A stretch of DNA of 27,710 nt. Origin: Acanthamoeba castellanii str. Neff. Lineage: Eukaryota; Discosea; Longamoebia; Acanthamoebidae. Below are positions 1 through 13,426 of the stretch, piece by piece (the stretch's first letter is position 1; every line of letters starts with the position of its first letter). The notes under the pieces are model-generated. The model ran no database searches. It worked only from the letters and a program-made list of their open reading frames with translations, and had not been told where the DNA came from. Location: assembly GCF_000313135.1 (NCBI RefSeq), contig NW_004457288.1, positions 31,133 through 58,842 of the forward strand, given 5' to 3'. The position numbers and the translations under genes are program-made.

Positions 1-304
1 CTTCTTCGTCAGTAAGGCCGTCGCGGGTGTTGCCAGCGCCCATGCCCGCAAGAACCTCGTCAACCCTGGTCGTGAATTTAGCGCTCCTAGCTGCCGTTTT
101 GTCTTGCGGATTCTCGTCGTCGTGATCGGACGACTCTTCATCCGATGAAGACTTTCCCTTCTTCTTGTCCTTGTTCTTGCTGTGTTTGCCTTTCGACTTC
201 TTCTTCTTGTAGGTGCTGCTCTTCGCCTGTTTCGTTTCGTTGTCGCTACTGAGGGAGGCCTCCTCGTGTTTCGGAGGCTCGTCCGAGTCTGAAGAACTCG
301 ACAT
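1..304 (-). CDS. N-terminal part of an unidentified charged protein (runs off the left edge)
   Basis: An open frame begins with ATG at 304 and stays open to base 1, giving about 101 residues. The first 70 or so are dominated by Ser, Lys, Asp and Glu: an acidic serine start, then lysine-rich blocks, then an SSDEESSDHDDE-type acidic stretch. From about residue 72 the composition becomes more ordinary (AARSAKFTTRVDEVLAGMGA), which may mark the start of a folded region outside the window. The charged tail looks disordered and could be a nuclear or RNA-associated extension, but I recognise no domain and assign no function. It is divergent from the helicase gene that starts at 941. It is called real because codon use stays consistent and no stop occurs up to the edge. 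Confidence 0.55.
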   Translation of the reverse strand, partial: MSSSSDSDEPPKHEEASLSSDNETKQAKSSTYKKKKSKGKHSKNKDKKKGKSSSDEESSDHDDENPQDKTAARSAKFTTRVDEVLAGMGAGNTRDGLTDEE

Positions 305-940
305 CTCTGTGTGGGGTGGGTGGTCGAGATCGCGAGTAGAAGCAAAGGCGATCAATCGATGCCGGCTGTGGTCAAGATGCGGTCGGCAGAGCGGGCTCAC
401 GCGACGGAGAAAAAGAAAAAAGAATCGAAGCTGATGTTCCGGAATTTCACCTTTATTTTTTCCACCCTAAAAATTCGGCATTGGTCGGTTTTCTGGCATT
501 CCGGCACTCCGGCCGGGATGCTTGCGGATTGGATCGCAAGATTGCGCACACGGCATCCTACGGAGCCTGGGAGCCAGGGACCACGGGCAGGAGCGGGCAA
601 CTGCTCCTCTTTTTGGGCCAAGGAAGCCTTGATCGCCAACTTCGAGTGGGGAGGTGGCCAGAATGGTGCCGTGTTATTGATCTATATTTTTATGTTTTTT
701 TGTTGTATCTTCGCCACCAAAGAAGTCCCCAAAAGGAGAAGATTGCGGCGCTGCGAAAATTCCAAACATGCTTCACATACCAATGTTTTTCTTCTTGCCA
801 TTTTCTTGCTGGCAGGCAGGGAAAAAGCCGGAAAAGTTCGCGCAAGAAGGCCAGCGTGACATCAACACAAACTTTGCGCATTCGCCAACGAGGAGCTGCA
901 GACGTGGGCATCCTTCTGCTCACTTGGAAGCCACATTTAA
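305..940. other. Intergenic region between divergent genes
   Basis: These 636 bases separate two divergent gene starts and probably hold both promoters and 5' leaders. Open frames here are short, overlap each other in several frames and match no family. The sequence is mixed in composition, with a T-rich patch near 675-705. I see no RNA gene or clear promoter motif. Confidence 0.6.
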
Positions 941-4405
<3,465 letters not shown>

Positions 4406-4652
4406 AGCCAAAGGGAAAGGGTTGGTGCAGCATCCCCCTTGTAATTTGCTGCTGCTGCTGCATGTGTGTGTACAGACACTGTCCCCCTTTCTCTTGCTTC
4501 GCACTCTTTCTCTTTCAGAACCCCCCCCCACCAACTCGGTCCTTTTCGCTTTCGCTTTTTCAATTTTTCGTTTCGATTTTCGTTTTGTGGTCGGGCCAAA
4601 ACTACACCCCCCCCCAAACCTCCCGCAAGCTTGAGGGAGAGAAGGAGGAGAG

Positions 4653-6683
4653 ATGAGCACGAGCTGTGCGTTGTGTCGCCTTGCACGCGCCGCATGTGAC
4701 AAACACCTGGCGTACCCCCCCCCCGCGGGTCCTCTTCTTCCTTGTCTCCTTCTGAGGCGGAGGCTCATCTTATCTGTCTTTGTGTGCGGCGTGGTGGTGG
4801 GTGGTGGTGGGTGATGGTTAGAGCTGAGCCGTGCGAGCGGTGCGTGCGGTTGAACATGGCCGACCAGTGCTTCTGGCCGACGCCCGCCAAGCGCGGTCGC
4901 CCGCCTCGCCACCCGCACCCGACGACGGCGCAGCCAACGGTACAGATCCTGCCGGCGGCCCCTCTCGACGCCGGTGGTGGTGGTGCCGGCGACCATGTCT
5001 ACGCCGCCTCTGTACCACCACCGCAGCCGCGACCCCCGCCCGAGCCGGAAGCGGCGCCGATGACGAGGCCGACGACGACGAAGAAGAGGCGACGACATCA
5101 GGGCGGCGACGAACAGGGGCTCGCACTGGGTGATGGTGCGGCGGCAGCTGCAGACCTGGGCAGCGCGACGACGGCCTTTTTGGTGAACACGATCGTCGGG
5201 CTCAAGGCGGACATGCGCGCGATGACCGCCAAGATGGAGAAGAAGCTGAAGAAGAAGAAGAAGAAGAAGAAGGAGAAGAAGAAGAAGAAGCAAGACAACA
5301 ACAACAACAACAACGATGTGGTGGTGGTCGAGTTGCAGCGACGCGTGGAGCAGCTCGAGGAGGACAACGTCCAGCTCCGCATCCAGCTGGCGCACGTCGC
5401 CGCCTCTCGCTATGGCGTAGCCGCCACCAATGCAGGCGTTTTTGCTGCACCGCCGCCGCCGCCGCCGCCGCCGTCGTTCAGTTGCGCCCAGCAGCGGTTG
5501 AGGGTGGGAGATAACGGTCAACCGGGTCCAGAGATGCTCTGGTGCTTCCCCTTCCTCCAACACTACGACATCCCGGCGGACCGCTTCGTTGTCGATGACA
5601 TCCAGTACCTACTCCTCTCGCGTTGTGTGTTCACCCACTCACCCACTCACCCACTCACCCACTCACCCACTCACTCACTCACTCACTCACTCACGCTCAC
5701 GTGGCTACGCGCGCGATTCAACTCGTCTCCGTTTGGCTCACTGGTCTGATTGTCCCCCCCCCCCGTGCGCAGAAAGGCGATCGTGGTTATGGCGCATCCG
5801 CAGGGCACAGAGAGACACATCGCGTTCGCAAACCACCAGTTCTGCGGCATTGTGGGATTCTCCATGGTACACACACACAGCACACACACACACACACACA
5901 ACACACACACACACACGACTTGTGCCCATCTCTGATCGCGACTAGGTCGAGCTTCTCGGCAGCCAGATCTTGGGTGTCTCGTCGCTGCACGAAAAGCACA
6001 AGCTCCACCATGCATTGCAGACCAGGTACCCACAGCACCGCACAGCACCGCACACACCGCACACACCGGGAGAGATGCGAAGAGAGGCTGACTGGGAGGG
6101 AGCGCGCAGAGGGCAGATGGGGTACAGCGAGAGCACCCCGTGCTTCCTCCAGCTCGAATGCAAGGGGACCCACTTCGCCAAGGTCGCGTCACGCGCTCAG
6201 TTCTTCTTTGGCGCCGACGCCCAGGTGCGCGCCGCCGCCTCCATCCTCGCCATCACGCTCGCGCGCTGTTTAGGACGCAACTGTTACAACTGTCGTGCTC
6301 ACCACGCATCACGCATCTTCCAGCTTCGGTACTCTGTGCTGTGCGTCGATCAAGTGCTGGGAGTGGATCTCGTGTCTTTCACAATCGAAGGTACGGCGTA
6401 GCGCCTCTTTCTTTCTCTCTGATCGAGATGTGACCTCGTGCGTTCTACATCGCGCGCAGAGGCACGCAAGAAGGAGGAGGCGGAGTGGGCGCTGGTGTCT
6501 AGCAGTGCGGCGCGCGACCGCAATGACGACGGCACCTCTTCATCGCTCACCCCGCCCTCCGCGTCGCCTGCAGCTGGCGAGGGCTTGTGCGACGAGGACG
6601 ACTACTCCTTCGGCGACTTCATCTCATCACCATCAGCGATCTGGGCTGTGCCCGAGACTATGCCACCAAACCGCCAAACATAA
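4653..6683 (+). CDS. Zn2Cys6 zinc-cluster transcription factor with coiled coil and PAS-like domain
   Basis: Proposed exons are 4653-4711, 4822-5628, 5773-5866, 5946-6025, 6128-6224, 6324-6390 and 6460-6683 (475 residues). Exon 1 encodes CALCRLARAAC and exon 2 adds PCERCVRLNMADQC, giving CX2CX6CX8CX2CX8C, the binuclear zinc-cluster spacing of fungal-type DNA-binding regulators. An AKRGRPP-like basic linker follows, then a proline-rich region, a poly-Lys and poly-Asn stretch, and a short leucine-rich coiled coil (VELQRRVEQLEEDNVQLRIQ) suited to dimerisation. Residues of about 290-400 resemble a PAS fold (AFANHQFCGIVGFS, then MVELLG), as in fungal ERT1/AcuK-type regulators. The tail is acidic and Ser-rich, a possible activation region. 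All exon phases join, but the donor at 5629 is uncertain because it lies in a repeat. The target genes are unknown. Confidence 0.8.
5631..5694 (+). repeat. CACTCACC/CACT tandem repeat in intron 2 of the zinc-cluster gene
   Basis: Eight-base ACCCACTC units grade into four-base ACTC units directly after the proposed donor site. The repeat makes the exact exon boundary hard to fix by eye. Confidence 0.9.
5869..5917 (+). repeat. CA dinucleotide repeat in intron 3 of the zinc-cluster gene
   Basis: An imperfect CA run fills most of the 79-base intron 5867-5945, which is flanked by GFSM and VELLG codons of the PAS-like region. Confidence 0.9.
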
Positions 6684-6748
6684 CGTGCGTGATTGCGGCG
6701 AGGGGCATGATTACCGAATGTTTTTGTATAGATTTTGGTTTGTGCGTG

Positions 6749-7773
6749 TTACGTGGCCGAACCGAACGAAACGACCAGCTCGCCACAGTCCCGCACCGAG
6801 ATCTTGTCAAAGGCCGAGGCCAGCGCGCCACCGCCGTCGAGCAACTGGACGAGAACCACCGCGATTTGCGTGAGTCACAAGAAGAAGAAGAAACAAGGCA
6901 GCGCGAGAGCGGATTGATTGCGGAAAGTAGTTGATGGGGGGGGAGGGTACCAGCTCCTTGTCGTGAGAGGAGAGGGTGGGCTGGGAGAGGGCCTTGACGG
7001 GCGACGAGACCGTCTTGGAGGGCGCGGGCACCGCGAAGAGGTCCAGCGCGGCCGTGTTGACGTTGGTCTTCTTCAGAATTTGTCGGCTCCTGCAGCCCAG
7101 CGAAGCGCGGCGATTAGGCCAAACCACACACGCGCGCACAAGCGGACGAGGAGTGGCTGGAAGGTGGTCGGCGTACTGGTATTCCTTCTGGCGGGACTGG
7201 GCCACAGCCGAGTCGAAGGCGGCGTTGGAGCTCTGTGAGACGTCGATGAGGTTCCTGTGGTTGTGCACAGCCACAGGCCATGTTAGGCACAGGAGCGCGG
7301 TTGATCTGAAGGGCAAAAGTTTCGCGGTGTAAAAAGAGAGCAGAGAGTAGCGGTACTGAGATGTGCGTTCGACGAGGTTCTTGAGGAAGTCGCTGTCGGC
7401 CTCGCGCTTCTCGTGGTACGAGGCTGCGATGGCAGCATCGGCCCTGCAAAGAGGAAACAAAATGGTACAAAGATTGCGAAAGAGATGAGCCAAGATGTAC
7501 AAATGTGATTAATAGGATGCAAAATGGGCCAAAACAGCTGAAAAAGGAGGCGTACTTGGCCGGTGTGGGAGGGGCGCCGATGGGACGCGATCCACCGCTA
7601 CCGCCCTTGGCCGCACCCTGGGCGCCACCAGCGGGCCTTCGGTCACGAGATTGCTGGATATCTAATTGACAAAAAATTAGAAAATCTTGATCGTCGTATG
7701 CAGCACCTGGGCATCCAGAGCTTTCGCCTCGTACGAAAGAAGTACCTTCGGCCTTCGAGCTGTTGCACCCCAT
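6749..7773 (-). CDS. LAMTOR1: LAMTOR1 (p18), lipidated membrane anchor of the Ragulator complex
   Basis: Exons on the minus strand are 7773-7746, 7661-7556, 7443-7357, 7254-7177, 7089-6951 and 6844-6749, giving 177 residues (animal p18 is about 160). LAMTOR1 holds Ragulator and the Rag GTPases on lysosomes and late endosomes for mTORC1 control. The N-terminus MGCNSSKA has Gly2 for myristoylation and Cys3 for palmitoylation. The core DSDFLKNLVERTSQNLIDVS aligns with the family segment around KTASNIIDVS. The C-terminus (LASAFDKISVRDCGELVVSF) matches the conserved end containing EELVVQFG. All introns are GT-AG with matching phases. The exon 1 donor is chosen at 7745; a later donor in the same phase would add 13 residues. 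The 3' end lies 65 bases from the convergent zinc-cluster gene. Confidence 0.88.
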
Positions 7774-8276
7774 TTCAATTTGCGTACGTCTATCTACACT
7801 TCGTACTTTTGATTGATCAACGGCGAAATCGAGGTTCTTTCTCTCCCTTTCTTCTCCAGTTATGCATGGCACGCAGCATTCCTCTCAAACGGAATCCAAA
7901 GAATGCACCCAAAGCTTTTTCACTGCTGAGCAACACGGCGGATCGCTCGAAGGAAAGTTCGGTGGACGGGGCGAGTCCCGAAACACGATCGACACGACCC
8001 ACAACAAGGAAGCAGCTTGTCCTGTTTCTTTGGTGGGATTTCTGGACAAGAAGGCGGCGTAGCCTTGTGATTCAGGGAAGCGTTCGAGCAACGCTTGAGG
8101 GAACAATAGATCCGACAACGAAGAGTGAATCCTAAAGCGATCGGATTTGAATGACCCGAGACGAGGACGCCATTTCTTTCATATACTGCAAGCACTACAG
8201 CTCCTCCTACCCTCAGTTCGTCTCCTATCCCCTTACGGCTTGATCTGGTGCAGTGCACAATCAAGGAAGATCAGCC
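7774..8276. promoter_or_regulatory. Shared divergent intergenic region between LAMTOR1 and ATG4
   Basis: This 503-base spacer is the only room for both promoters. I see no CLEAR-type CACGTG site and no convincing TATA box. An exact inverted repeat, AAGCGTT-N5-AACGCTT, lies at 8078-8096 and could be a dyad binding site. Open frames here are short and unlike any family. Confidence 0.5.
8078..8096. promoter_or_regulatory. Perfect 7-base inverted repeat in the LAMTOR1/ATG4 spacer
   Basis: AAGCGTT and AACGCTT are separated by five bases. Such a dyad could bind a dimeric regulator, but one occurrence in about 500 bases can also be chance. Confidence 0.3.
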
Positions 8277-10829
8277 ATGACCGATGATGTTGAGGGTAGG
8301 CTCTCCATCTTCATATCCGAGTAGCACACGAGATCTTGCATCTCATCTCCTGCCTCATCCACAGGAGAATGGAGAGTGATCGATGGCGACGAGCCAGTGC
8401 CTGCCTCAGTTGGGGCGGGACAGCCGTCGCCTGCGAAGAAGATGCGCAAGCCCTTCGCCTTCAACAATCTCTTCATTAACACCAAATCCAAATTCTACAA
8501 TCTCTGCAAACCCAGTACGTTCCGCCTCCTCTCTAGAGATCTAACGAACAGCCTCGATGTCTTCTTACGCGGATCTCCACATGTGCAGTGAGCAAGACGT
8601 TGCCAGACTTCACCACCTCGCCCGTGGTTATGCTGGGCATCACCTATCGCTCGTCCCCGCGTGTCAGTGCCAAGGGAAAGTCCACCAGTACGTCACCATT
8701 CGCCCTTGTTTTGCAGCGGCTGAACGCATCATCGTGCTTACGCCCAAGCAGCCGCTAGACGGCAGCCACAGCCACAGCCACAACGCACACAGCAAGCGGC
8801 GAAGCCACAGCTCTACACCTTTTTCAACAAGCTGTCTGTCATCCCCTGGACGGAGGAGATTCAGGCCGAACCATCTCCACCAGCAGCCAGCACCGAGATC
8901 CTGCCCGCCCACATCCGCTCCTTCCTCACAGATTTCAGGTTGGCCTTCTTCTTCCTCCGTTGCTACTGCTTCTTCTCTTGACATCATCAACAGCGTCTGC
9001 GATCGTGTTCTTGTTCGAAAGCGAAATGTTGCTGATGATAGTCTCTCTCTCGCAACAGATCGCGCATGTGGCTGACCTACCGCAGCAACTTCCCGGCAAT
9101 CGGGGAAACGAATCTGGTGACGGACATGGGCTGGGGCTGCATGCTTCGTACCGGTCAAATGCTCCTCGCACAGGCCCTCATCACCCACTACCTCGGCCGC
9201 GGTACACGCTTCCATCTTTTTTGTTTTTGAAGAGAAAACACAATGATGATCGCTGACGCACTCGCGTGGTGGTCGATCGAATGCATTCAAGATTGGCGCA
9301 TTCAAGCGGAGGAGAACATGATGACCTACCGAGAGCTGCTGCGATGGTTCGCCGACGAGCCGTCGTCTCGCTCGCCCTATTCCATCCACGCCATCGCCCG
9401 CATTGGGCTCCGCAAGTTTAACAAACAGATCGGCGACTGGTTCGAGCCGACCACCATCTCCGAAGCGCTCAGGTAGTCTTCCATACCACCGCACACGCAC
9501 ACACACCACCGCACACGCACACGCAAGCCTAGTACACACTGACGCTTTGCCGCCACGCGCAGGTTATTGGTGACGGAGCATTCGCCGAACGGTCTGAAGA
9601 TGTATGTGCCCAAGGACGGCATCATCTACCGAAAGGAGGTGTATCAGCTGTGCGCGGTCCAGCCTGCCGACGGCCCCGCGCAACACTCGCCGCTGCGGGT
9701 CGACGACGACGGCGGCGACACCGATCACGACGGCGACACCGACGGCCTGGAGAGCTCCACCGACAGCATGCGGCACTCGCACGGCAACCCGGGAGTGCCC
9801 TCCACCATCGAGGCGGGCGACTATTCGAGTTCCCACGCCGAGCTCATGTCGTCCGCCGAATCCGAGTGCGAGTCGCTCGACGACAACTTTAGTACGTTGC
9901 GCCCACCATCAGCAGCCGCACTCGCTTTGCGCGGGCAATTGTGTGCTGACTCTCTCTCTCTCTCTCTTTCCAAGACGCAGCCGAACTGACGTGGCATCCA
10001 GTCATCATTTTGGTGCCGGTGAGGCTTGGGATCCAATGCCTCAACCCAATTTACATTCCCACTCTCAAGGCCTTCTTCTCCTTCCCCCAATGCCTGGGCG
10101 TCATCGGCGGCAAGCCCCACTCCTCCTTCTACTTCGTGGGCTATCAGGGTATCGTGTTACCTTCTCTCTTTCTCACTCTTGCTCTCTCTTCATCTGTGTC
10201 ATAGTTCATGTCACGGGTTCTCTTTGCCACTATCTCATCCTCTTCCCGTTTGTTGTCTTTGTCACAGACAACAAAGTGCTGTACATGGACCCCCACTTTG
10301 TTCAGCCGACGGTGAAGATGGACGACGACCCTCTGTTCCCCATCGAGGTACGTTTACGTTCCACTTTTTTTTAGAAAATATGAGTTTCTCACCGCGCAGT
10401 GTCTCTTCACTCCGACACACCGCAGTCGTATCGGATGGAGATTCCCCAGGCCATGTCGTTCGACGACATCGACCCCTCGCTCGCGCTGGGATTCCTGTGT
10501 TCCTCGCAGGCCGAGTTTGACGACTTTTGCCTCAACGCCGTCGCGGTACCGCCTTCCTTCCTGTTTCCCGCTCGCTTTTGTGAAGCAGCCGATTCTTGTC
10601 TGCGGCTATCTAACACCACAACCAACCACAACAGTTGGGCCGAGCGAACCCATGCGTTTTTTCGATAGCGGAGCAGAAAACAGTGTACAAAGGCTCTTCA
10701 TCCTCCTCCTCTTCATCTTCCTCGTCTTCCCCCTCTTCCTCGACCTCCTCTCCATCCACCTCTCGGAGCGGATCCGACTCCTGCTCCGTCCTCCTGGACG
10801 AGGACGACGAGGAGTACGTGCTCGTTTGA
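8277..10829 (+). CDS. ATG4: ATG4 cysteine protease (autophagy, ATG8 processing)
   Basis: Exons are 8277-8295, 8365-8514, 8589-8687, 8752-8938, 9059-9201, 9292-9472, 9563-9891, 9975-10148, 10268-10347, 10426-10545 and 10635-10829, giving 558 residues with every phase consistent. ATG4 trims ATG8 to expose its terminal glycine and later removes it from phosphatidylethanolamine on membranes. The peptidase C54 signatures are clear: [20 protein letters not shown] with catalytic Cys179, [31 protein letters not shown], and DPH with Asp435 and His437. Compared with animal ATG4 it has a long Pro/Gln linker, an acidic insert (about 285-365) and a serine-rich tail. The protein ends in acidic residues plus YVLV, a likely LIR motif for ATG8 binding, as at the animal ATG4B C-terminus. 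Confidence 0.95.
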
Positions 10830-11018
10830 GCCGCGGCTTTTTCCAGTTCTCGCCCTCTCCGCATCGGCCTCTCTCACCTTCATCTTTTGTCACATGTTTG
10901 CCTCCTCCCTTCTGTACATTACAGATCACAAACAATCTATTCTTATCTATTGAGGAGTGAAAAATGGAGTTAAAAAAATGGTTGGATGAAAATAATAATA
11001 GCTGTTTATTGAAGGAAG

Positions 11019-11416
11019 ATGCTGGCGACGACGATCGACGAGCTGCCGGAGGAGTTGGTGAGCCTGGTGTTCACCCACCTGCCCCTCGCGGCTGTGGTGG
11101 AGTCTGGCGCGGTGAGCCGACGCTGGGCGGATATCTGGAGCTGCTCCAGTGGGCGCGGGCCAAGCCGGCTGCCCGTGGGACCACATGTGCTGGTCTCTGC
11201 AGCGGAGCAGGGCCATCGGCATGTGATCGACTGGGCCACCAGCAATGTCTGCCCTGCAGATTGGTGTGTCTTGCTCACCAGCCAACCAAAAGCTTGCTTT
11301 TTGTTTTTATTTATAACGGAAAAGAAAAGAAAAGAAAAGAAAAGAAAAGCTGTCCTTCTTCAAAAAGATGGATGAGCATACCCCTCTGCAGCCAGCACGC
11401 CCTGCTCACCCGGTAA
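11019..11416 (+). CDS. Small F-box protein with an ankyrin-like remnant
   Basis: The model is exon 11019-11263 plus exon 11392-11416, giving 89 residues. Residues of about 5-40 (TIDELPEELVSLVFTHLPLA, ending SRRWADIW) form an F-box, the Skp1-binding motif of SCF ubiquitin ligases. After it, AAEQGHRHVIDWATSNVCPAD resembles the divergent ankyrin-type repeats common in amoeba F-box proteins. Such proteins usually carry many repeats; this one ends after about one, so it may be a truncated family member. Without splicing, the frame reads to 11375 through an AAAAG repeat. A different donor would fuse it in frame to the HPP gene downstream. The F-box is well supported; the 3' structure is not. Confidence 0.6.
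11320..11349 (+). repeat. AAAAG microsatellite
   Basis: About six copies of a five-base A-rich unit lie between the F-box exon and the HPP gene, probably in an intron or leader. Confidence 0.9.
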
Positions 11417-12481
11417 AAATGGCCTCTCCACTATGTGGCATAAATGTATTTTTTATTTATTTTAACAACTTGTTGTAGAAGGAGCGGGCCGAGAGCACCA
11501 GCAGCAGTTGGGGCGGGGTGGTGGTGCTGCCCTGCCGGCCGGGCAAGTACGTGCGGCGGTGGGCCGGCCGCAAGCCTCAGCGGCGACCGAGCCTGGCCAG
11601 CCGGCGCGTGCCGCTGTGGGTCGTCGCCACCTCGCTCGTCGGGTCCTTCCTGGGCATCTTCCTCGTCGGCCTCCTCGACGACTTCCTCTACTCGCCCGGC
11701 GACGTCGTCCTCCTCATCGGCACGCACGACTCACCACCTCGCCGGCCACTGGGCTTTGACTGACGCACGACACGACACACGCACGACCGCACACGACATG
11801 CGACACACGACACGCATGACCGCACACACTCGGGTGCAGGGAGCTACGGGGCGACGGCGGTGCTATTGTACGCGGCGCCCACCTCGCCGCTCTCGCAGCC
11901 GCTCAATCTGGTGGGCGGACATGCCCTCTCCTCGTTCATCGGAGGTACAACGTGCGGTGCGCGGTGTGCATGCGAGCGATGGTGTGTGTTGTGTGTGCGT
12001 GTGTCGTGTGTGTGTGTGTGTGTTGTGTGTGTGTGTGTGTGTTGACGTGTGCGGTGTGTGCAGTCTCATGCCACAAACTATTTGCACACGTCTCAATGCC
12101 GTTGGCTGCCGCGTTGGCCGTTTCAATATCGATCGCCGTCATGCAGCTCACCTGCACGCTGCACCCGCCCGGAGGTGCGTTCTCCCGCAACAGAGTGAAT
12201 GAATGCACGCCAGGGAACTGACGTCGTGTGGCACGCGTGCAGGAGCGAGCGCGATCATAGCCGTGTTGGCTTCGGGGAAGGTGGTGGAGGCCGGCTACTA
12301 CTACGTGGTCACCACGGTGCTGGGCGCGCTCGTCATGCTGGCTGTCGCGCTCGCCGTCAACAATCTCCCCCGGCCACCAAACCTCAGGCACGCACCGCCT
12401 CTTCGACCGAAAAACAAATAATAACAATATTAATGATGATGACAATAATGTTTTTGCAGGTATCCACAATACTGGTGTTGA
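11368..12481 (+). CDS. HPP-family integral membrane protein
   Basis: Exons are 11368-11412, 11479-11719, 11840-11944, 12064-12174, 12243-12387 and 12460-12481, giving 222 residues. The protein has about four to five hydrophobic helices: VATSLVGSFLGIFLVGLL, a second around GATAVLLYAAP, a third before the signature, and a last one around VVTTVLGALVMLAVAL. The family signature TCTLHPPGGASA and the conserved ends GGHALSSF and NNLP...RYPQYW are present. Plant and cyanobacterial HPP proteins have been linked to nitrite transport; the substrate here is unknown. The introns at 11720 and 12388 appear to start with GC, yet both restore conserved sequence (LLIGSYGATAV and NLRYPQYW) in phase. The start codon is uncertain: the first exon overlaps the proposed end of the F-box gene. 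Confidence 0.85.
11980..12044 (+). repeat. TG-rich repeat in HPP intron 3
   Basis: Imperfect TG/TGTGCG units fill the middle of intron 11945-12063. Confidence 0.85.
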
Positions 12482-12588
12482 GACGCGTCTGGTCATGGTG
12501 TGCGTCTATGTCGACTGATTGATGCAAAATTTAAAGATGGAAATGATAAATGATAGGCACATATAGTTATGATAATAACATATATTGT

Positions 12589-13383
12589 TTATGTAGAGCA
12601 ACTATTTGAGGAATGCGGGGTATCGTGCTGTGCTGTGGTAGTGGCCTTCCTGGCCTGGTGCTTCTTGACTCGTGGTGGATGCTTCCGCATACGCTGTAGT
12701 GGCACATACCTGCACGCAACACGGCAACATGTCATCAGCACGACACGCGAACACGACACATGATAGAGGGTGTGGTGCGCGCCATTCTTCGGGCATTCCG
12801 GTGAGGTCGCGCGCTTCCTTGTTGAACGGCCCGCAGACCGGGATTTGCGTTTGGTGCACGATGGCCTGGAACGCGGTCTCCGGGTCCTCGTCGTCCCTCT
12901 CGCACAGATATCGGAACCTTTTTATATATATTATTTTAAAATAATAATAATAATATTTAAAAAAAAACACGTCGCACACGCACACGCACACACGCGGCGG
13001 TGATGGTACCACTTGAGGCCCTTCTTGACGTGGTCGATCTCCTCGCGGCAGATGGTGTCCACGATCCGACCGCTCTCCTTGTCAGCGTTGGAGTTGAATC
13101 GCTGCACCAGCCGCTCCCACGAATCCAATCCGTGCGTCTCGTGTACTGCGAGAGTACCACCACACGACGCACACGGCACACACCGACGCACACCGACATG
13201 CCGCACAAAGTGGTGAACACGCACGAGAGCTCTCAGCCAATTTGTCTGGAAGCGTCGTCGACGACAGAGTCGGACCGCGCACCCAAAGCGATGATCTGCG
13301 CAGAGCGCCGGCGAACGTGGCGATCGCAAAGAGGGAAAAAGAAATCGTGGTTAGTGTGTGCGCGCTGTGTGTGCGCGCTGTGT

Positions 13384-13426
<43 letters not shown>

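Noticed and set aside
7563..8135. A 190-residue plus-strand frame near LAMTOR1
   Set aside because: It is antisense to LAMTOR1 exons 1-2 and then continues into the divergent promoter region; no homology is visible.
12400..12600. AT-rich stretch considered as a tRNA gene or mobile element end
   Set aside because: No cloverleaf, terminal inverted repeat or target duplication is visible. It holds the last HPP intron and exon and a short convergent spacer.
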